A DNA stretch of 64,000 bases, taken from the NCBI RefSeq assembly GCF_013256425.1, contig NZ_CP053904.1, positions 3,596,001-3,660,000 on the forward strand, given 5' to 3'. Shown here in pieces: positions 36,600 to 45,646 of the stretch (positions within the stretch are counted from its first letter, which is position 1; each line of letters begins with the position of its first letter). The notes under the pieces were generated by a model that was given only the letters and a program-made list of their open reading frames with translations, had not been told where the DNA came from and made no database searches. Origin of the DNA: Hymenobacter sp. BRD67. Lineage in GTDB: Bacteria; Bacteroidota; Bacteroidia; Cytophagales; Hymenobacteraceae. The position numbers were made by a program, and so were the translations under genes.

Positions 36600-37720
36600 A
36601 TGACTCCGCTAGCTGCCGTAGCACCTCACGCTTTGCTCGCCGGGCCGCAGGCGGGGCAGCCATGTGGCTGCTGGTGGCCGTGCTGCTTGGCATGGCTGCC
36701 TCTACTGCCAACTGGCCCGACCTGAAGGTGACCCGCTGGGATATGTTCGGGTATTACCTCTACCTGCCCGCCACCACGGTTTACCACGATTTGGATGGCC
36801 TAGGGGTTTGTGCCCGAGCTGCTCGACCGCACGGGGCTTACCAACCGCGCCAACCCCGACCAGTACGTTATTAAGTACACCAGAGGCAGGCCCTGCTGTG
36901 GTGGCCTTTTTTTCAGGCGGCGCACTTTTACACCCAGCATTTTAGCAAGTACCCCGCCGACGGCTACTCGCCACCCTACCAGCTGATGCTATACCTGGCC
37001 GGGCTGGCCTATTACTGGGCTGGGGCTGCTCCGGCGATTTTTGCTGCGCTGCTTCAGCGACCGCCTGAGCGCGGTACTGCTGCTGGCAGTGCACCTGGGA
37101 AGTAACTACCTGGTATACAGGTTTTTTTGCAGCCTGTACTCGCACAATAGCCTGTTTATTTCGGTAAGACGCAGGTTGATAAGGAGGCGCTAACCAAGTT
37201 TGATACCAACGAGCCGGCCCCCGACCCCCGGCTTTACCAGACCGAAATGGTGTATTTCAACGATTTCAGCCACGATACCAGCTCGGCGCGCACCACAACG
37301 TTTGCCCAGATGCCGCCGGCGCTGCTCGTAAATAAGGCGCATCCTTACAGTCCCGGCTACCAGGGGCAGCTGGGAGCTGCCAACCTGCGGGCCGGCGACT
37401 GGATAGAGGCGCGGGTGCAGGCCTACTCTCCGGAAAAAGTATACAATATCCACGGGATGCCACAGCTGGTAATCGAGTTTCGGCATCCCAATTCCGACCC
37501 GTACAAGTGGCAGGCCATCCGCATTACCAATAAAATTGGGGAGATAACCAGCTTGTGGGGCGGCACGCCCGGCCTGTGGGATGAGGTAAAGTTTGCCAGC
37601 CAGCTACCCGCCGAAGCGCGCCCCGAAGACGAGGTAAAGGTTTATGTCATGAACGGGGCCTCCACCAGCACCCTCTATATCGACAATCTGAGCGTGAGTG
37701 CGCTACGGCAAAGCAAGTAG
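36600..37720 (+). pseudogene. decayed membrane protein gene with CBM-like C-terminal domain
   Basis: The stretch is coding-like but needs at least five frame changes, of both signs. In order the pieces read MWLLVAVLLGMAASTANWPD, RWDMFGYYLYLPATTVYHDL, FVPELLDRTGLTNRANPDQY, ALLWWPFFQAAHFYTQHFSK, YQLMLYLAGLAYYW, LLRRFLLRCFSDRLSAVLLL and YLVYRFFCSLYSHNSLF, a membrane protein start. The last open frame (37151-37720) reads YFGKTQVDKEALTKFD and a beta-sandwich domain ending KVYVMNGASTSTLYIDNLSV. The join between the two looks too short for the intact protein, so an internal deletion is possible. Insertions as well as deletions make real decay more likely than sequence error. Confidence 0.65.
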
Positions 37721-37774
37721 CTTTTTGTTTTAGAGCCGCTTCAGCCCTACTGCCACACTGACACCAAAACGGCT

Positions 37775-39598
37775 TTAATAGCCAGCGGGCAGCGGAGGCT
37801 TTAGCAAGCTGTAATCGCCCTCGTAGCCCGCTACCAACTGCTCGGTGTAGCCGGCCGGCAGCAGCCATTGGCGCAGCAGGCGATGCGCCGGCTGCTCGTG
37901 CTGCTCGGGACGAATGACAAAGATGGCTTGCGGGTAGCGCTGCCGAAAAGCCAGCAGCTCGGCGGGCGTGGGGGCAGGCAGCAGCGCCAGCGAATCGGGA
38001 TGCTGCTCCGCAATAAGCAGCGTGCGCAGCACTGGCTCGTGGGCGAAGGCCGCAAAAGTGGCGGCTGGCACCCGCGAGAGGTAGCCGCCCCGCAGCGCCT
38101 TGGCGTGGCGCGTCTGGTAAAAAAGCTCCGCAGGGTTCATGATACCCACCTGCTGGTTGCCATCGCGCAAGCCCAGGGGAACAGGGAACAGGATACCGCC
38201 GGGCAAGGCCGCGGCCAGGCGGTAAGCCTCCGGCACGTCAGCAGTCCGAATAAGCGGGTAGGCCGTGTGCTGATACTCCCCGAAAACGCCCGCCAGCAGC
38301 AGCGCCGGCAGCCCCAGGCGCCAGCCTCGCGCCCGCCCCAGCAGCCACTTATCCAAGCCGATGCTGACTGCCAGGGGCAGTAGCAGCGAGGCCATCATTA
38401 CGTGCCGCACGGGACAGCGAATATTGTTGAAGAAGGGCACAAAATGCACGATGCCAGTTGGTAAGCGAAACAGGTCGTGGCCCATCCAGCGCAGCTCGGG
38501 CATGGTGAGCAGCACAAACAATAGCAGCAGTGCCCAGAAGGGCCGGGTTTCGGCGGGAGTGGCGGGCGCGGCCGGCGGGCTACCTAGGCGGCGCGACCGC
38601 AGCGCGGCCACTGCCAGAAATAAGGCGGCCAGCGGCAGTATATATCCTAAAAAACTAATATTCTCGACAGAGGCCGGGCTGTGGAAGCGGGGGCTGTGCC
38701 AGAAGGCATCGGTGGCGGCGGTGGCGAGCCAGCGGCTGCCCACGGGCGGCACCAGATAGCCGGCCAGGTCGCCGCCCCACCAGATGCCACCCCGGTCATC
38801 GAGCCCCAGCAGCCCAAGGCCGCGCGACACAAAATGGCCCAGCACAAAAATAGCTGCCAGCCAAGCCCACGGCTGCCAGCGCCGCCAGCGGATAGCTCCC
38901 AGCCGCAGGCCCCACCACGCCGCGTAGCCCGCCGAAAAATAGCACAGCCCGGCCAGTACGTAATAATCGCTGAAAAAACTAACTATCAATAAGATAATTA
39001 CCCATGCCAGCGCCCGCCGGCTCCGTATGCGCGGCCAGAGCCGGCCGGCTTTGAAGGCAAAGGCATCGAGAAAAGCGGAGAGGTAGAAAGGCACCGTGGC
39101 CGTGAGCAGCAGGTTGTAGTGCTCGGGCCAGCGGGCCAGCTTGTAGGGCGAAAAAGCGAAAGCGAACCCCACCAGCGCACACAGCAGCGGCTGGCGCACC
39201 CAGCGCCCCGCCAGCCGCGCTGCGCCTACTCCCGAAAGCACGAAGCTCAGCAGCAACCCCAGGTTAACGGACCAGAATTCCTGGTTCAGCACCAGATTAA
39301 GCACGCCCAGCACCTGGGTGTAGGTATGCAGCCAGAGGCTGGTGCCCTGCGGGTAGAGCAGCAGCGGCGTAAACATGGGGCTATGCCCCGCCACTACCTG
39401 CCGCCGAAAATTCCAGACGTTCCAGATGTATTGGTTGGCGTCGCCGTTGGCGTAGCCCACAAAGGCCGTACTAACCTCCCGGCTCAGCGGCCAGCTGTAC
39501 CAGGCGAATAACCCGGCGTACACCACCATTAGTAGTCCCAACCATCGCCATTCCAGGCAATTGGGCGCCAAAGAAACAGGTGCTGGCAGTCTATCCAA
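37775..39598 (-). CDS. polytopic membrane protein, possible GT-C glycosyltransferase
   Basis: A 607-residue membrane protein with about eleven hydrophobic segments. The N-terminal helix WLGLLMVVYAGLFAWYSWPL is followed by a loop YANGDANQYIWNVWNFRRQV, a position where GT-C enzymes carry an acidic catalytic pair (here D and N only). ALVGFAFAFSPYKLARWPEH and VPFFNNIRCPVRHVMMASLL follow. The C-terminal 150 residues are soluble. It resembles the uncharacterised polyprenol-phosphate-dependent transferases found beside GT2 genes in Bacteroidota polysaccharide loci. The transferase role is inferred from topology and context; no family motif is decisive. Confidence 0.68.
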   Translation of the reverse strand: MDRLPAPVSLAPNCLEWRWLGLLMVVYAGLFAWYSWPLSREVSTAFVGYANGDANQYIWNVWNFRRQVVAGHSPMFTPLLLYPQGTSLWLHTYTQVLGVLNLVLNQEFWSVNLGLLLSFVLSGVGAARLAGRWVRQPLLCALVGFAFAFSPYKLARWPEHYNLLLTATVPFYLSAFLDAFAFKAGRLWPRIRSRRALAWVIILLIVSFFSDYYVLAGLCYFSAGYAAWWGLRLGAIRWRRWQPWAWLAAIFVLGHFVSRGLGLLGLDDRGGIWWGGDLAGYLVPPVGSRWLATAATDAFWHSPRFHSPASVENISFLGYILPLAALFLAVAALRSRRLGSPPAAPATPAETRPFWALLLLFVLLTMPELRWMGHDLFRLPTGIVHFVPFFNNIRCPVRHVMMASLLLPLAVSIGLDKWLLGRARGWRLGLPALLLAGVFGEYQHTAYPLIRTADVPEAYRLAAALPGGILFPVPLGLRDGNQQVGIMNPAELFYQTRHAKALRGGYLSRVPAATFAAFAHEPVLRTLLIAEQHPDSLALLPAPTPAELLAFRQRYPQAIFVIRPEQHEQPAHRLLRQWLLPAGYTEQLVAGYEGDYSLLKPPLPAGY

Positions 39599-39649
39599 TA
39601 CTTTACTGGTGCTATATTATTTCAACAAAAGTAGCGGCGGCCCGGTAGC

Positions 39650-39657
39650 TAGCTTTG
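39650..39657 (+). promoter_or_regulatory. -7 promoter element of the 3-hydroxyanthranilate dioxygenase gene
   Basis: TAGCTTTG matches TAnnTTTG exactly, 26 bases before the ATG at 39683. A clear -33 TTG is missing. Confidence 0.5.
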
Positions 39658-39682
39658 TATTGTCCCTCTTTTACCAACCCCT

Positions 39683-40210
39683 ATGCCCATTGCCCGCCCC
39701 TTTAACTTTACGCAGTGGATTGCTGACCACCGCCACCTGCTTAAGCCCCCCGTAGGGAACCAGCAGGTTTTCAAGGATAATAAAGACTTTATTGTGATGG
39801 TAGTGGGCGGCCCCAACGCCCGCAAAGACTACCACGTGGACGAGGGCGAAGAGCTGTTCTGGCAGCTCGAAGGCGATATTGTGGTGAAGATTATCGAAGA
39901 TGGCCAGCCAGTGGATATCGAAATAAAAGCCGGCGATATGTTTCTGCTGCCGGCCGGCGTGCCGCATTCGCCGCGCCGGCCGGCCGGCACCGTGGGCCTG
40001 GTGCTGGAGCGCTACCGCACGGCCGGCGAGCTCGACGGCTTTCAGTGGTACTGCGAAAACTGCGGCCACCAGCTCTACGAGGAGTTTGCCGAGATTACCG
40101 ACATCGTAGCTCAGCTGCCGCCCATTATGAACCGCTTCTGGGCTAATGATGACCTGCGCACGTGCAAGGTGTGCGGCACGTATATGGAAACGCCGGCCAA
40201 GGTGGGGTAA
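39683..40210 (+). CDS. nbaC: 3-hydroxyanthranilate 3,4-dioxygenase
   Basis: A 175-residue cupin that opens the ring of 3-hydroxyanthranilate to give 2-amino-3-carboxymuconate semialdehyde, which cyclises to quinolinate for NAD synthesis. The Fe(II) ligands are in DYHVDEGEELFWQLEG (His and Glu) and AGVPHSPRRPAGTVGLVLER (His). The C-terminal rubredoxin-like metal site typical of bacterial enzymes is present as CENCGH and CKVCGTY. The length matches the family (about 175). It is a single gene here; kmo is at 18657. A -7 element lies 26 bases upstream. Confidence 0.95.
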   Translation: MPIARPFNFTQWIADHRHLLKPPVGNQQVFKDNKDFIVMVVGGPNARKDYHVDEGEELFWQLEGDIVVKIIEDGQPVDIEIKAGDMFLLPAGVPHSPRRPAGTVGLVLERYRTAGELDGFQWYCENCGHQLYEEFAEITDIVAQLPPIMNRFWANDDLRTCKVCGTYMETPAKVG

Positions 40211-40350
40211 GCATACAGAAGCAAAGCCACTTAAAGTAACATGTCTTACTGGACAGGTCTTAAAATAAAGCTATTTTCACAAAACTTATAATAGGTTATA
40301 AAGTAGCATCATTCTTAAAATAACCCTGTTTTTTGCTCGCTAAGCATTGT

Positions 40351-40764
40351 ATGAAGCTATCTAATCTAAGGTCTAAACCACTCATTTGGGGTATTGCCTT
40401 TTTTGTGACAGGAGTATTCTTTTTGCTTTATGGTTCAAGTGTTATCAGCGCCAAGAGCTACTCAAAATATCTAAATTCCCAAATAAGCGGCACAGTGCAG
40501 GATATTGAAGGTTTCAATAGAGGCTTTCCCATCCTTAGCATAGATAGAAATAATTTATATATTCACTATTTACCTCCCGAATTCGGCAAATATATTTTAC
40601 CTGGAGACTCTATCTTCAAGCCTAAAGGGAGTTTAGCAGTTACTTCTTTTAGGAAACATAAATTATGCGTTGAAAGCATTGTGTGGAAGTACTCTATAAT
40701 CAATGGTTACGAGCAGCCTGATATTACTAAAAAAACGATTTGTAAATACCCTTTTACGTTCTAG
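40351..40764 (+). CDS. hypothetical membrane-anchored protein, AT-rich, end touched by an insertion
   Basis: A 137-residue protein from the ATG at 40351 (MKLSNLRSKPLIWG), with one N-terminal membrane helix (AFFVTGVFFLLYGSSVI) and a small soluble part rich in Ile, Tyr and Lys. The base composition is markedly AT-richer than that of flanking genes, which suggests transfer. Its stop codon (40762-40764) falls exactly where the inverted repeat of the IS1182-like element begins, so the original C-terminus may have been cut off. No family was recognised. Confidence 0.55.
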   Translation: MKLSNLRSKPLIWGIAFFVTGVFFLLYGSSVISAKSYSKYLNSQISGTVQDIEGFNRGFPILSIDRNNLYIHYLPPEFGKYILPGDSIFKPKGSLAVTSFRKHKLCVESIVWKYSIINGYEQPDITKKTICKYPFTF

Positions 40765-42377
40765 CAAACGACCGTGGCTGTTGCAGAAGTATCGGAGAAG
40801 TAGGGCGCTCGTATAAAACGGATGCAAGGCCAGAAAGACTTCCACGATAAACTCAGCCTGTGCTTCCGCCTCTCCGAGCGCGTGCCCAAGCACAATTTCT
40901 ATCGTCGTTTGCGCGACTTGTTAGACTGGGAGTTTCTGCGCGAGCAGACCCGCTCCGTCTACAGCCACACCGGACAGCCCTCGCTCGACCCAGTGGTGTT
41001 TTTCAAGCTGGTGCTGGTAGGTAGACTGGAAAATATCGTCAGCGACCGGCGCCTAATCGAGCAGTGCGCCTTGCGCCTCGACATTCTCTATTTTCTGGGT
41101 TATGAAGTGGACGAGGACTTACCTTGGCACTCGACTATCAGTCGCACTCGCCAGCTGTATCCGGCGGCCGTCTTCGAGCACCTCTTTGACCAGGTCTTTG
41201 CCCAGTGCGTACGCGCCGGGCTAGTGGCCGGCGATACCCAGGTGGTGGACTCGGCTCCCGTCAAAGCGGCGGCTTCGCTCGATACGCTGCGCGAGAAGCC
41301 CGCGGCCGTCGGCCCTTCCTTAACAGTTGCCGGCAAGCCGCAGGTGCTCCCAGCGCCCGTTGTGCGGTCCGCACCGGCCCACCAGCTGCGCCGCGAGGCG
41401 GCCCGGCGGGCCAAACGGCAAGCCGCGCCGGGTGGACTGGGCGCCCAGCACCCCAAAGCCCAGCTGCTGAGCAATAAGACCCACTATAGTCCGACCGACC
41501 CCGAAGCGCGCATTTCCGTCAAGCCCGGCAAAGCCCGCGCCCTCAACTATCTGTGCAGCGTGGCCGTGGACACAGCCAGCGGCCTCATCAGCCACATCCA
41601 AGCCGACTTTGCCGACCGTCGCGACAGTGCGCACTTGCCAGAGCTGGTCGCTCGGCTGCAAACCCGGCTAGCGACCAACGAGTTGCCCATGCACGACTTG
41701 GTAGCTGATACGGGCTACTCCAACGGCTTCAACTATATTTTTCTGGAGCAGCGCGGGATTACGCCCTGGATTCCCGTGTTTGGGCACTACAAGCCAGCCC
41801 CGAAGGCTTTACGTATGAAACGGAGCTAGATGCGTTTCGCTGTCCAGCGGGCAAGTTGCTGCCTTTTCGCAATTATGCCACCAGCAAAGACGGCAACTGG
41901 GTCAAGAATTACCGGGCGGCTTATCAGGACTGCCAGCACTGCCCGTTGAAGATGAGCTGCACCCCGGCCGCGCCCCAGCAGAAGTTCGTGCGCTCGGCTT
42001 TTGATGCGGCCTATCGGCGCGCGTGGCACCGGCAACACAGTCGGGCCGGCCAGCAGATGCGCCGGCTCCGGCAACGCACCGTCGAACCAGTTTTTGGCAG
42101 CTTACTCCACCACTACGGGCTACGACGGGTCGGCACCAAGGGCCAGGCAGCAGCTCATAAAACTATGCTGCTCAGTGCGATTGCCTACAACTTGAAGAAG
42201 CTGCTCAAGCATCAGCCAAAGCAGCCCGCCAGCGTGGCACTGGCCCTATACCCGGCGCAACAAGGGCCCTATAGCTCGCTTTTTAGCGCTTGGTTGACCG
42301 ATTCTAACTCTCTTCAAGTCAGTTCTCTAACTGAGTGCCTACCCACCTGGAGTTCTGCAACAGCCACGACCATTTGC
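40764..42377 (+). mobile_element. IS1182-like insertion sequence
   Basis: About 1.6 kb bounded by inverted repeats: left 40764-40788 (GCAAACGACCGTGGCTGTTG) and right 42353-42377, matching over about 25 bases with three differences. It carries one transposase gene with an apparent frameshift. No clear target duplication was seen. It sits between the AT-rich membrane protein gene and the HAD gene. Confidence 0.78.
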
Positions 42378-42386
42378 AGCATATAA
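40822..42386 (+). CDS. IS1182/IS5-type DDE transposase, apparent frameshift
   Basis: Reads as one protein of about 521 residues if one base is added at the C4 run 41798-41801; the frames join as HYKPAPEGFTYETELDAF. The N-terminal DUF772 domain reads DLLDWEFLREQTRSVY, GQPSLDPVVFFKLVLVGRLE and YEVDEDLPWHSTISRTRQLY. The DDE core has GDTQVVDSAP (first D), HDLVADTGYSNGFNY (second D) and RRLRQRTVEPVFGSLLHHYG (E). A CX2C pair (CQHCPLKMSC) lies between, as in IS1182-type enzymes. The frame runs through the right inverted repeat and stops 9 bases outside it, so the native C-terminus is uncertain. Confidence 0.85.
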
Positions 42387-42404
42387 AACCTCTCTATCAT
42401 AGCG

Positions 42405-43112
42405 CTACGCCCGCTGCTTAGCGGGTGTAGGCACTGGTCTCGCTGTTGCAAACGTCTCGCGCAGCTTCTCGGGCGTCAACTCGGTAAAATCGCGGATGAC
42501 TAGCAGTGGGGCCTGAAAATCGCGGCCCGGCAGGGTCGAAGCCACGGCTACGCAGTGCATGTGGGCACGGTAGGCGGCCTGCTCGCCCAGCAAGGCATCC
42601 TCAAATACCACACAGTGTTCGGGCTTCACGCCCAGCTTTTGGGCCGTTACAGAATAGGTATCGGCGTGGGGCTTGCCCTTATCCACGTCGTCTTTCGTGA
42701 TAACTACATCGAAGAAGCGGCGCAGGTTGAGGTCGTCGAGGATGTAGCTGATGGTTTCCTGGCCCGAGCCGGTACCGAGGCCGATTTTGAGGCCGGCGGC
42801 GCGGGCAGCTTCCAAGAAATCGACCAGGCCAGGCAGGGCGCGGCGGTCGTCCCAATACAGCGTGCGGTAGAGAAATTCACGCTGGCTGGCCAGAGCTTCG
42901 AGCTGCTTAGCGGTCTGGGGCCTTTCGGCGAAGGCTTCCTTGAGAATTTCGGAGGCCGGCGCGCCGTTCAGGCGGCGCAGCAGCTGAGTGGCATCGACCT
43001 GCACACTCTGGTCGCGGAAAAGCAGTTGGAAAGCGCGGGCCTGCACAGGTGTGTTATCGATGAGGACGCCGTCCATATCGAAGATGAGGGCGTGAAGATT
43101 GGGCATAAGCAT
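42405..43112 (-). CDS. HAD-superfamily hydrolase (beta-phosphoglucomutase-like)
   Basis: A 235-residue haloacid dehalogenase-type enzyme (or 233 if started at the in-frame ATG at 43106). The nucleophile motif I is ALIFDMDGVLIDN, motif II is LGTGSGQETI, the Lys is in KGKPHADTYSVTAQKLGVKP, and motif IV is CVVFEDALLGEQAAYRAHMH. The helical cap inserted after motif I (LLRRLNGAPASEILKEAF) is of the beta-phosphoglucomutase/phosphatase type. The enzyme should dephosphorylate or isomerise a small phosphorylated sugar; the substrate is not determined. It is divergent from pafA, with their starts about 130 bases apart. Confidence 0.88.
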   Translation of the reverse strand: MLMPNLHALIFDMDGVLIDNTPVQARAFQLLFRDQSVQVDATQLLRRLNGAPASEILKEAFAERPQTAKQLEALASQREFLYRTLYWDDRRALPGLVDFLEAARAAGLKIGLGTGSGQETISYILDDLNLRRFFDVVITKDDVDKGKPHADTYSVTAQKLGVKPEHCVVFEDALLGEQAAYRAHMHCVAVASTLPGRDFQAPLLVIRDFTELTPEKLRETFATARPVPTPAKQRA

Positions 43113-43210
43113 CGAGAAAAGTCAGCCCGCCGAAAGCGCGTCAGGCAATAGAAACACAGATTTAACTCAGCATTCTGCCGAATTACCGGCTCGCTCATTC
43201 ACTGGCACGG

Positions 43211-43218
43211 TATCTTTG
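43211..43218 (+). promoter_or_regulatory. -7 promoter element of the alkaline phosphatase gene
   Basis: TATCTTTG matches TAnnTTTG exactly, 25 bases before the ATG at 43243. No strong -33 TTG is present. Confidence 0.5.
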
Positions 43219-43242
43219 TCGGCCTTCTTTACCGGCTTTTGC

Positions 43243-44942
43243 ATGAAAAAGATATTGCTGCTGACCTTACTCGCCCTGCCCGCCCTGGCGCAGAAGAAAG
43301 GCCCGGCCCTTGCGCGGCCCAAGCTGGTGGTGGGCATTGTAATCGACCAGATGCGGTACGACTACCTGTACCGCTACTGGGATAAGCTGGGCAGCGGCGG
43401 CTTTAAGCGCCTGCTGGGCGAGGGTTTCAGCTACGAAAGCTGCCACTACAACTACGTGCCTACCTATACCGGGCCGGGCCACACGAGCATCTTTACGGGC
43501 ACTACGCCGGCCACCAACGGCATTGTGGGCAACAACTGGTACGAGCGCGAAACCGGCAAAACCACCTACGTGACCGACGACAAAACCGTGCAATCGGTGG
43601 GCGGCACGCTGGCCGCGGGCCAGATGTCGCCGCGCCACAACCTGGCCACTACTATTACCGACGAGCTGCGGCTGGCGACCAATTTTCAAAGCAAAGTAAT
43701 TGGCGTGTGCATCAAGGACCGGGGCAGTATTTTGCCGGCCGGGCACGCGGCCAACGCCGCCTATTGGTACGATGGCTCCAATGGGGCGTTCATTACCAGT
43801 ACGTTCTATATGCCGGCGCTGCCCGACTGGGTCAGCAAGTTTAATGCGGCGGGCCACGCCGCGCAGTACCTCAGCCAGCCCTGGAACACCCTGCTGCCGA
43901 TTGGTGAATACACCGAAAGCACCCCCGACGATGTGCCCTGGGAATCGGCTTTTAAGGGCGAGGCCAAGCCGGTTTTTCCGCACGACCTGCCTACGCTGAG
44001 CGCTACCCCGTCGGCGGCCGTGAAAGCCACCGAAAAGTCGTCGGGCGAGAAGCAGCCCGCCGCGCCTACCCAAAACCTCGACCTCATCCGCTCCACCCCT
44101 TTCGGCAACTCGCTCACGGCCGATTTTGCCATCGAAACCCTGCGCCAGGAGCAAATGGGCCAACGCGGGCAAACCGACTTTCTGACCCTGAGCTTTAGCA
44201 GCACCGACTACGTGGGGCACCAGTTTGGCACTACGGCCATCGAAACGGAGGATACTTACCTGCGCCTCGACCGCGACCTGGCCCGTATGCTGGAGGCTAT
44301 TGATAAGCAAGTGGGCAAAGGGGAGGCGCTGGTATTTCTGACTGCCGACCACGGAGCTGACCAGGCAGCCGGGTTTCTGGAAGCCCACCGCCTGCCGGGC
44401 GGCGGCCTGGGCACGGCGTCTGTGCGCGACTCGGTGCAGCGTGCCCTGGTGCGCCGCTACGGGCCGGCAACTGGCTGCTCGACTTCGAAAACCAGCAGGT
44501 GTACCTCAACCGCCCGCTGCTGCTGGAGAAAAAGCTGGAGCTGGCCAAAGTGCAAAACGAAGTGGCCGAGATTCTGCGCCAGCAGCCGCACATTGCGCAA
44601 GCCATCTCGGCTACCGACTTGCAGCGCAATGCCTGGCCGGTGGGCCTGAGCATGTACCAGGCCAACGGCTTTTATGCCCCGCGCTCGGGCGACGTGCTGT
44701 TTGTGATGTCGCCGGGCTGGCTCGAAGCCTACAGCTACCCCGTGGTGAAGGGCACCACGCACGGCGCCTCATGGGCCTACGATACCCACGTACCGCTGCT
44801 GTTCTGGGGCTGGCACGTGCGCCACGGCGAGTCGGCCGAGGAAGTCAAGATTGTAGACATTGCCCCTACTGTGGCTCGCTACCTGCACATTCAGGAGCCC
44901 AGCGGCACCAGCGGCACGCCGCTTTTGGAAGTGCTGAAATAG
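43243..44942 (+). CDS. pafA: PafA-type alkaline phosphatase, apparent frameshift
   Basis: Reads as one 566-residue secreted phosphatase from MKKILLLTLLALPALAQ (43243) if one base is added near 44461-44467: the first frame ends RALVRRYGP and the second resumes GNWLLDFENQQVYLN. The nucleophile Thr is in YVPTYTGPGHTSIFTG, the Asn in GIVGNNWYERE, and the Lys and Arg pair of the PafA type in GVCIKDRGSILPAGH. Zinc ligands are in FSSTDYVGHQFG, FLTADHGADQAAGF and, near the end, KGTTHGASWAYDTHVPLLFW. PafA enzymes hydrolyse phosphomonoesters in the periplasm and are often not repressed by phosphate. The ATG at 43099 is not used because the signal peptide starts later. Confidence 0.88.
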
Positions 44943-45007
44943 GTAGTTCGGCGTTCGGCCCGACTTTTACGTTATTCTCCCATTTATTCTTCATCCCCAC
45001 ACTAAAC

Positions 45008-45559
45008 GTGACCCATTTCAACCCTTGGCACGACGTATCGCGCGGCGATAATTTACCCGAAACTGTTATCGGTGTTATCGAAATCCCCAAAGGCAGCAAA
45101 GGCAAGTATGAGCTGGATAAAGACAGCGGCCTGCTCAAGCTCGACCGCGTGCTGTTTTCGGCCGTGCATTACCCGGCCGCCTACGGCTTTATTCCGAAGA
45201 CGTACTGCGACGACAAAGACCCGCTTGACATTCTGGTTTTGTGCTCGGTCGATATTCCGCACATGTGCCTCGTGGAGGCTAAGGTTATCGGCGTGATGCA
45301 GATGCTGGACCAGGACGAGGAGGATGATAAAATCATCGCCGTGGCCGCCCACGATGTATCGGTAAATCACTATAATGAGCTGAGCGACCTGCCACCCTAC
45401 ATGATGCTGGAGATGCAGCGCTTTTTCGAAGACTACAAAGCGCTCGAAAACAAGCATGTAGAAGTAAAGCAGTTCCTGGGCCGCGAAGAAGCCTACCGCA
45501 TCATCAACGACAGCATCAAGCTCTACGAAGAAACGTTTGGCGACCAGCCGGCCGCTTAG
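45008..45559 (+). CDS. ppa: inorganic pyrophosphatase (family I)
   Basis: A 183-residue soluble pyrophosphatase hydrolysing PPi to two phosphates. The start is a GTG at 45008 (reading MTHFNPWHDVSRG); the same frame is open far upstream, but that lies inside pafA. The signature is CDDKDPLDILVL, and EIPKGSKGKYELDKDSGLLK and HYPAAYGFIPKTYC carry the other active-site residues. The length agrees with bacterial family I enzymes. It follows pafA after 65 bases and may share its transcript, which would link phosphate release steps. A REP-like hairpin closes the gene. Confidence 0.93.
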   Translation: MTHFNPWHDVSRGDNLPETVIGVIEIPKGSKGKYELDKDSGLLKLDRVLFSAVHYPAAYGFIPKTYCDDKDPLDILVLCSVDIPHMCLVEAKVIGVMQMLDQDEEDDKIIAVAAHDVSVNHYNELSDLPPYMMLEMQRFFEDYKALENKHVEVKQFLGREEAYRIINDSIKLYEETFGDQPAA

Positions 45560-45577
45560 CCGGCCCCAACGGTTAGC

Positions 45578-45619
45578 AGAACGTCATGCCGAGCAGCGAA
45601 CCGCTCAGCATGACGTTCT
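45578..45619. repeat. REP-like hairpin AGAACGTCATGC, terminator of ppa
   Basis: AGAACGTCATGC (45578-45589) and GCATGACGTTCT (45608-45619) are exact inverted copies, followed by TTTATTTG. A second full copy is at 49241-49277 and a half copy at 58032. Confidence 0.85.
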
Positions 45620-45646
45620 TTTATTTGTGCCACTTTTTACCCAGCC

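Noticed and set aside
43267..44388. 373-codon minus-strand frame
   Set aside because: Antisense to pafA; His/Arg/Gly-rich and without domain resemblance.
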